Source of the DNA: UBA9926 sp038131595
GTDB lineage: Bacteria; Pseudomonadota; Gammaproteobacteria; Pseudomonadales; Azotimanducaceae
Reading direction: 5' to 3'
Assembly (NCBI GenBank): GCA_038131595.1
Contig: JAYPPR010000008.1
Span: 1,674,001-1,738,000 of the forward strand
DNA: 64,000 bases
Below the pieces are notes generated by a model that was not told the DNA's origin, did no database searches, and saw only the letters and a program-made list of their open reading frames with translations. The translations under genes and the position numbers were made by a program. Position 1 is the stretch's first letter. Each line of letters opens with the position of its first letter. Below, piece after piece: positions 58,452 to 64,000 of the stretch.

Positions 58452-61175
58452 ATGATTGCTCAATTCCTCGGCAAGATATTCGGCACAAAAAATACGCGTG
58501 AAATAAAGCGGCTCAAAAAGATCGTTGATCGAATCAGTGCGTTTGAAAGTGGTCTAGAAACTCTCAGTGATCAGGACATCAGGGCCAAGCGCGAGGAATT
58601 CAAGTCTCGGAACGAGGCTGGTGAATCGCTCGATGCGCTTCTTCCGGAGGCATTTGCTGTCGTTCGTGAGGCCGGTAAGCGGGCGCTCGGTATGCGGGTC
58701 TTCGATGTTCAGATGATGGGCGGAATTGCGCTGCACGAGGGCCGGATTGCCGAGATGCGAACCGGTGAAGGTAAAACCTTTGTCGCGACGCTGGCCTTGT
58801 ATCTCAACGCGATTCCTGGAACAGGGGTCCACCTGGTCACGGTCAACGATTACTTAGCGAAGTGGGGCCGTGAATGGATGACCCCACTCTACGAGGCTCT
58901 CGGCATGTCGTCTGGGGTGGTTTATGCCGGTCAGAGCCAAGAGGAAAAAAAGGAAGCATACGGCGCCGATATCACTTATGGCACCAACAATGAGTTCGGG
59001 TTTGATTATTTGCGAGACAACATGGCCTTCAGCGCCGAAGATCGTGTTCAAAGGCCGCTGAATTTCGCCATTGTTGATGAGGTCGATTCGATCCTCATTG
59101 ACGAAGCGCGCACGCCGTTGATCATTTCCGGTGGTGTTGAGAATAGTGCCGAGATATACCGAACGATCAACCAGTTGGTTCCTCGCCTGACTCAGCAAAT
59201 TCGCACTGAGGAGGACGTACTCGAGGAACGGATTCCGCCCGGTGATTATTTCGTCGATGAAAAGCAGCGCGATATCGAGATTACTGAGGAAGGCCATCAA
59301 AAGTTAGAGGGCTTGCTCAGGCAATTTGGCCTATTGGCGGAAGGGGATTCGCTGTACGGTACCTCGAACTTGTCGCTGCTCCATAACGTGCAATCAGGAT
59401 TGAAAGCCTCGGCTCTCTTCCAGAGGGACGTCGATTACATCGTTCAGAACAATGAGATAGTCATTGTTGATGAGCACACCGGACGCACGCTGCCCGGTCG
59501 GAGATGGTCTGGTGGTATTCATCAAGCCATTGAAGCCAAGGAGGGTGTGACGATTACCAATGAGAGTCAGACCCTTGCCTCTACCACTTTCCAGAACTAC
59601 TTCCGGATTTACGACAAGCTGGCGGGAATGACGGGTACAGCCGACACGGAAGCCTTCGAGTTTCGGCAGATATACGGCCTCGATGTGGTGGTGATTCCAA
59701 CCAACTTGCCCATGGTTCGGCGCGACCTAAACGATAGGGTCTATATGAACCAGGCTGAGAAGTTCGAGGCCATCGTTGAGCAGATTTTAGAGATCCAAGC
59801 ACTTCACGCGCCGGTGCTAGTGGGTACAGCCTCTATCGAGTCTTCTGAAGTCTTGTCTAATCTGCTCAATAAAAAGGGGATCAAGCATAACGTGCTTAAT
59901 GCCAAATTCCATGAGCAGGAAGCAGAAATTATTGCTCAAGCGGGACGTCCGGACAGTGTCACGATCGCGACCAACATGGCGGGGCGAGGAACCGACATTA
60001 TTCTTGGCGGCAATTGGGAAGCCGAGATCGCGGCCAAAGGCGCCGTGTCAGAGGCTGAGATCGCTGCGATCAAAGAAGACTGGAAGCAGCGACACGAGCT
60101 AGTACTGGAGGCAGGCGGTCTTCATGTGATTGGCACTGAGCGGCATGAAAGCCGGCGTATTGACAATCAGCTCCGAGGCCGCGCAGGGCGTCAGGGAGAC
60201 CCTGGATTTTCGCGGTTTTACCTATCGCTTGAAGATGATTTGATGCGCATATTCGCTTCCGACCGAATGCGCGGAATGATGCAGGGTCTGGGTGAACCTG
60301 GAGTACCTATCGAGGCACGGATAGTAACCACGTCTATTGAGCGAGCTCAGCGAAAGGTTGAGGCGCGTAACTTTGATATTCGCAAGCAACTCCTCGAGTA
60401 CGACGATGTTGCGAACGATCAGCGGCAAATGATTTATCGGCAGCGGGATGAAATCATGTCCGCTGAGGAAGTGTCCGAAACGCTCGATGTATTGTGGCAG
60501 GACGTAATTGAGGCATCTGTGCATCAATTCGTGCCGCCCATGAGTCTCGCTGAGCAATGGGACATCCCTGGCCTGACCCAATCGTTGTCATCGGATTTTG
60601 GTCTTGATCTTCCGCTTCAGGCTTGGTTGGACGAAGACGAAATGCTCGAGGAAAACGGTCTCATCGAGCGCGTATTGGACGCAGCAAAAACGGCCTACGC
60701 GGCGAAAGCAGAGGCGGTTGGCCCCGAAATTAAGCGGTTCGAGAAGCGGGTGATGCTGGACATTCTAGATAACCTTTGGAAAGAGCACTTAGCTTCCATG
60801 GATTATCTGAGGCAAGGCATTCATCTTCGAGCGTATGCGCAAAAGCAGCCGAAACAGGAATACAAGAGAGAGGCCTTCGAGTTATTTGAAGGACTACTCG
60901 ACAACGTGAAATTCGAAGTGATTCGCTTTTTGAGCCGGGTGCAATTTCATACCGAGGCTGACGTCGCCGAAATGGAGGCGAGGCGGCGGCAGGAGGCAGA
61001 ACGAACCCGAATGCAATTCGAAAAATCGGATGTGCCGGGCGAACCGAAGAGCGAGGACAGTGCAAAAGCGGGCCAATCTCCCTTTGTCAGGCAGGATCGG
61101 AAGGTCGGCCGCAATGAGCCTTGTCCTTGTGGCTCGGGTAAAAAGTACAAAGCGTGTCATGGGAAGCTCGCCTGA
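58452..61175 (+). CDS. secA: Preprotein translocase ATPase SecA
   Basis: 907 residues, intact. SecA drives export through SecYEG. Walker A MRTGEGKT, DEVDSILIDEARTPLIISG and MAGRGTDIILGGNW are helicase motifs; the C-terminal CPCGSGKKYKACHG is the zinc-binding SecB-docking motif. The absence of indels in a 2.7-kb gene contrasts with the cluster upstream. The stop overlaps argJ (TGATG). Confidence 0.98.
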   Translation: MIAQFLGKIFGTKNTREIKRLKKIVDRISAFESGLETLSDQDIRAKREEFKSRNEAGESLDALLPEAFAVVREAGKRALGMRVFDVQMMGGIALHEGRIAEMRTGEGKTFVATLALYLNAIPGTGVHLVTVNDYLAKWGREWMTPLYEALGMSSGVVYAGQSQEEKKEAYGADITYGTNNEFGFDYLRDNMAFSAEDRVQRPLNFAIVDEVDSILIDEARTPLIISGGVENSAEIYRTINQLVPRLTQQIRTEEDVLEERIPPGDYFVDEKQRDIEITEEGHQKLEGLLRQFGLLAEGDSLYGTSNLSLLHNVQSGLKASALFQRDVDYIVQNNEIVIVDEHTGRTLPGRRWSGGIHQAIEAKEGVTITNESQTLASTTFQNYFRIYDKLAGMTGTADTEAFEFRQIYGLDVVVIPTNLPMVRRDLNDRVYMNQAEKFEAIVEQILEIQALHAPVLVGTASIESSEVLSNLLNKKGIKHNVLNAKFHEQEAEIIAQAGRPDSVTIATNMAGRGTDIILGGNWEAEIAAKGAVSEAEIAAIKEDWKQRHELVLEAGGLHVIGTERHESRRIDNQLRGRAGRQGDPGFSRFYLSLEDDLMRIFASDRMRGMMQGLGEPGVPIEARIVTTSIERAQRKVEARNFDIRKQLLEYDDVANDQRQMIYRQRDEIMSAEEVSETLDVLWQDVIEASVHQFVPPMSLAEQWDIPGLTQSLSSDFGLDLPLQAWLDEDEMLEENGLIERVLDAAKTAYAAKAEAVGPEIKRFEKRVMLDILDNLWKEHLASMDYLRQGIHLRAYAQKQPKQEYKREAFELFEGLLDNVKFEVIRFLSRVQFHTEADVAEMEARRRQEAERTRMQFEKSDVPGEPKSEDSAKAGQSPFVRQDRKVGRNEPCPCGSGKKYKACHGKLA

Positions 61176-62383
61176 TGCCCGTAGGCCAGATTGAGTGCTC
61201 CCCCGAGCCGGTGGCAGGTATCCGCCTCGCGGCCGCTGCTGCGGGGATCCGGTACTCGGGCCGAGATGATGTGGCCCTCATCGAATGCTCGCCGACCACT
61301 ACGGCGGCTTCGATTTTCACCAAGAACCAATTTAAGGCGGCGCCAGTTCTATTAGCGCAAGCGAATCTTGATAGAGCAAGCCCACGGTACTTGCTGATCA
61401 ATTCGGGCAATGCGAATGCCGCAACCGGCGATATGGGCTTTGCTGATGCGGTTGCCAGCACTGAAATCGTGGCAGCGCACACCCAGGTGCGGCCTGAGGA
61501 AGTCCTTCCTTTTTCAACAGGCGTCATTGGTGAGCGCCTGCCAATTGGTCCATTTGAACAGGTTATGCCCGAGCTAGTGAGCGCGCTTGCTCCCGATCAT
61601 TGGCTGGCGGCGGCACAAGCAATCATGACGACCGACACCGTTCCCAAGTTGATGAGTCGAAAACTAGAGCTTGGCGGGGAGATCGTTACCATCACAGGGA
61701 TGGCCAAAGGCGCTGGGATGATTCAGCCGAACATGGCGACCATGCTGTGTTTTATCGCAACCGATGCCCAGTTGAGTCGCGGTCAGATGCAGGACCTTCT
61801 ACAAGAGGCAGCTGACAGTTCATTGAATCGAGTGACTGTGGATAGCGACACCTCAACCAATGATGCGTGTGTATTACTTGCAACGGGTGAGTCCAAGGTG
61901 AGTATTCATCAAGGCAGTGCTGAAGAAAGTGAATTTCAAGATGTCCTAACCGATTTGATGATCAATCTCGCGCAGGCGCTTGTGAGAGATGGTGAAGGCG
62001 CGACTAAATTTGTAACGGTTAATGTCGAAGGTGCTGAAAGCCAAGTGGCAGCGCTCGAAGTCGCTTACAGCGTGGCGAATTCACCCTTGGTGAAAACCGC
62101 AATCTTTGCTGAGGACGCGAATTGGGGGCGTTTGGTAATGGCCATCGGCAAAGTCGAATCTGAATTGAATCCGAATGTGGTTGATTTGTTTATCAATGAC
62201 GTGTGTTTGCTCGAAGCTGGCCTAAAGCATCCAAACTACGAAGAGGCGTTGGGTGAAGCAGCCATGAAATCAGAAGATATTGAAATCCGAGTTGTTCTGA
62301 ACCAGGGCGAGTGCAGCGAGACGGTGTGGACTTCTGATTTGTCGCATGACTACGTCACGATTAATGCTGAATATCGGACCTAA
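61175..62383 (+). CDS. argJ: Glutamate N-acetyltransferase / amino-acid acetyltransferase ArgJ
   Basis: I start at the ATG overlapping the secA stop; product 402 residues. ArgJ recycles or makes N-acetyl groups in arginine synthesis. It self-cleaves before the threonine in NMATMLCFI, giving alpha and beta chains. INSGNANAATG, FSTGVIGERLP and MAKGAGMIQPN precede the site. Intact. Confidence 0.96.
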   Translation: MPVGQIECSPEPVAGIRLAAAAAGIRYSGRDDVALIECSPTTTAASIFTKNQFKAAPVLLAQANLDRASPRYLLINSGNANAATGDMGFADAVASTEIVAAHTQVRPEEVLPFSTGVIGERLPIGPFEQVMPELVSALAPDHWLAAAQAIMTTDTVPKLMSRKLELGGEIVTITGMAKGAGMIQPNMATMLCFIATDAQLSRGQMQDLLQEAADSSLNRVTVDSDTSTNDACVLLATGESKVSIHQGSAEESEFQDVLTDLMINLAQALVRDGEGATKFVTVNVEGAESQVAALEVAYSVANSPLVKTAIFAEDANWGRLVMAIGKVESELNPNVVDLFINDVCLLEAGLKHPNYEEALGEAAMKSEDIEIRVVLNQGECSETVWTSDLSHDYVTINAEYRT

Positions 62384-62389
62384 GGGCCA

Positions 62390-62581
62390 TCAATCCTGGT
62401 CCAGATCGCCTGCCGTGACATCATCGTGTTCAGGGTCTGATGGAATACGATGCTTTTCTTCTGCCCAGGCGCCAAGATCAATCATGTGGCAGCGTTCGCT
62501 GCAAAATGGCCTGAACTTACTCGAACTGATCCAAGCGACTGCCTTGCCGCAGGTTGGGCATTTGACGATGGCGTCGGTCAT
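62390..62581 (-). CDS. yacG: DNA gyrase inhibitor YacG
   Basis: 63 residues. A small zinc protein that inhibits gyrase; zinc cysteines in VKCPTCGK and FCSERC with FRPFCSERCHMIDLG conserved. It overlaps coaE by 4 bases. Confidence 0.94.
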   Translation of the reverse strand: MTDAIVKCPTCGKAVAWISSSKFRPFCSERCHMIDLGAWAEEKHRIPSDPEHDDVTAGDLDQD

Positions 62582-63174
62582 TGGTGAGCGAGCTCCAAGT
62601 AGACGTTATGTAGTCGGTCAACTTCATTGAGCACGGTGGTCGTGTCTCCATTGTTTTCGATGACGTCGTCTGCGATGTTGCGGCGTTCTTCTGAACTCGG
62701 CTGGCTTGCCATGATTTGTCGAACCAGACTTTCGGAGCTGCCGTCTCTTGTCATCACTCGATGGACGCGAACTGACTCATCGGCATCAACCACTAGCATG
62801 CGATGAATAAGCGGTGAGTTACCTAACCCTGCTGAGAGAACTAACATAGCATAGGCGCTGGTCGCCGATTGAAGCTGATGTGCCAATGTCTCCATGATGG
62901 GGCGATGGGTGAAGGACTCTAGCTGGCGTCTCGCATTAACGTCATTGAATACGATCTCTCGCAGCTTGGGTCGATCGAGCCGTCCGCTTGAATCTGTGAT
63001 TCCCTCACCAAAGTGAGCCACGATTTGTGCGAGGGCGGGTTGCCCTGGTTCGACGATGTGTCGTGCAGCCTCATCGGCATCAGCGATGACGACGCCTCTT
63101 GCTGCGAAGGCGTCGGTGACCAGCGTCTTGCCGCTACCAATGCCTCCTGTGACACCCACTATGAATCCCGCCAC
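62578..63174 (-). CDS. coaE: Dephospho-CoA kinase
   Basis: 198 residues, the final step of coenzyme A synthesis. P-loop VTGGIGSGKT and the conserved VIADADEAARHIV segment identify it. It is followed by yacG and preceded by pilD with a one-base overlap, the standard trio in type IV pilus bacteria. Confidence 0.95.
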   Translation of the reverse strand: MAGFIVGVTGGIGSGKTLVTDAFAARGVVIADADEAARHIVEPGQPALAQIVAHFGEGITDSSGRLDRPKLREIVFNDVNARRQLESFTHRPIMETLAHQLQSATSAYAMLVLSAGLGNSPLIHRMLVVDADESVRVHRVMTRDGSSESLVRQIMASQPSSEERRNIADDVIENNGDTTTVLNEVDRLHNVYLELAHQ

Positions 63175-64000
63175 TAGAGTACTCCGGCTGGTAGATAAAA
63201 CGACAAAACGGTGTCACCCGCTAGTAGGTAAACAAACCCTGCGAGTGCCAAATAGGGACCAAAGGCGATAGCCTCTTCTCGTGGACGGCCCAGTACAATC
63301 AATATGATGCCGACGATTGCGCCGATCGCAGAGGAGATCAGCACAATGCCCGGCAGCGCCATCCATCCAAACCAGGCTCCAAGGGCGGCCAGCAATTTAA
63401 AGTCCCCGAAACCCATCCCTTCTTTGCCGGTGGCGAGCTTAAACCCTTGATAGACAATCCAGAGGGATAGGTATCCGGCCACAGCTCCAATAACGGCCTC
63501 CTCGAGGGAGCAGAAGATGTCATTAAGGTTGACTAACAGGCCAATCCATATACCTGGGAGGGTAATTTGGTCGGGCAATATCTGGTGATCAAAATCAATG
63601 AACGTGAGGGCGATCAGGCCGTAGCTCAGCACAAGCGCTGCGGCAAAGGTGGCATTCCAGCCCAGTACCATTAATAAGCCAAGGGTCACGAGCCCAGTAA
63701 AGAGTTCAATGAGCGGGTATCTGAGAGAAATCCTGTGTGAGCAGTCCCTGCACCGTCCTTGCAGTAACAGAAAGCTAATAATAGGGACGTTATCGTAGGC
63801 TCGGATGGTCGAGGAGCAAGAAGGGCAGGCGGATCTTGGGCCCCATAATGTGATTGGCGGCTCCGCTTTCAGAACCTGGTCAAGAATGAGGGCGGCCTCC
63901 TCTTTCCACGTTTGCTCAAGGATCAACGGAAGCCGAAAGATAACAACGTTGAGAAAGCTGCCTACCAGGGTGCCAAAGATAAAAACAAACAGGCTAAAAA
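63174..64000 (-). CDS. pilD: Prepilin leader peptidase/N-methyltransferase, 5' end outside window
   Basis: The frame is open to the window edge, with VGSFLNVVIFRLP near 63930-64000 in the usual N-terminal position. The cysteine pairs CPSC and CRDC form the methylase-domain zinc site. Catalytic aspartates lie in FIDFDHQ and in GFGDFKLL. Several helices follow. PilD processes type IV pilins or type II secretion pseudopilins, so such a system likely exists elsewhere in the genome. Confidence 0.95.
   Translation of the reverse strand, partial: FSLFVFIFGTLVGSFLNVVIFRLPLILEQTWKEEAALILDQVLKAEPPITLWGPRSACPSCSSTIRAYDNVPIISFLLLQGRCRDCSHRISLRYPLIELFTGLVTLGLLMVLGWNATFAAALVLSYGLIALTFIDFDHQILPDQITLPGIWIGLLVNLNDIFCSLEEAVIGAVAGYLSLWIVYQGFKLATGKEGMGFGDFKLLAALGAWFGWMALPGIVLISSAIGAIVGIILIVLGRPREEAIAFGPYLALAGFVYLLAGDTVLSFYLPAGVL

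Noticed and set aside
1..64000. CRISPR arrays, rRNA, prophage, insertion sequences or long repeats
   Set aside because: None seen on reading: no regularly spaced repeats, transposase motifs, or rRNA sequence.

Overview
The window is one stretch of a gammaproteobacterial chromosome. From about 9 kb onward the gene order matches the Pseudomonas/Cellvibrionales type: gatBAC, mreBCD, maf, rng, yhdP, nit, darP, ptsO-rapZ-ptsN-rpoN, lptBAC, ibaG, murA, hisGD, zapE, rplM-rpsI, petABC, sspAB, dolP, yraN, lpoA, rsmI, rnpB, the dcw cell-wall/division cluster through ftsZ and lpxC, dciA, lytM, secA, argJ, yacG, coaE, pilD. A meso-diaminopimelate MurE signature, LPS export genes and an outer-membrane TonB receptor show a diderm cell. 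A bc1 complex points to aerobic respiration. No rRNA, CRISPR array, phage or insertion sequence was recognised.

Layout. 1-5.6 kb: an accessory block with the end of a TonB-dependent receptor, an ABC ATPase, two DUF3526-type permeases and a zinc deacylase-like exported protein. 5.7-9.1 kb: tRNA-Ile2(CAU), coaX, an amidohydrolase and a DUF1499 protein. 9.2-12.4 kb: gatCAB on the minus strand, divergent from mreBCD-maf-rng-yhdP-nit (12.7-22.1 kb). 22.2-28.5 kb, minus strand: darP, an mgtE remnant, the nitrogen PTS/sigma-54 operon and lptBAC. 28.7-38.5 kb, plus strand: ibaG, murA, hisGD, zapE, ribosomal proteins L13/S9, petABC and sspAB. 38.5-41.3 kb, minus strand: dolP, yraN, lpoA. 41.8-55.6 kb: rsmI, rnpB and the dcw operon. 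55.7-64 kb: lpxC, dciA, lytM, secA, argJ, yacG, coaE and a partial pilD.

Two anomalies run through the window. First, many genes, including normally essential ones (mreB, mreC, mreD, rsmH, ftsL, ftsI, murE, murD, ftsW, gatB), are interrupted by single-base indels, often in short homopolymers. Their total length and the protein sequence between breaks are well preserved. Density is by far highest from about 40.7 to 50.8 kb. This pattern fits uncorrected consensus error better than pseudogene decay. Second, the conserved gene order is compressed. Genes expected at fixed places are missing: tldD, pmbA, most of mgtE, hpf, kdsC/kdsD, the mla genes, hisC, degS, gmhA/diaA, murF, mraY, murG and ddlB. 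Several junctions are clean (start/stop overlaps of neighbours), which base-calling error alone does not explain. Either these genes lie elsewhere, or the assembly lost them, or the lineage has truly remodelled its cell-wall cluster.

No wholly new system is proven. The best candidates for follow-up are the remodelled dcw cluster, the scar around nit/darP/mgtE, and the TonB-receptor/DUF3526-ABC/deacylase block with its histidine-rich permease loop.
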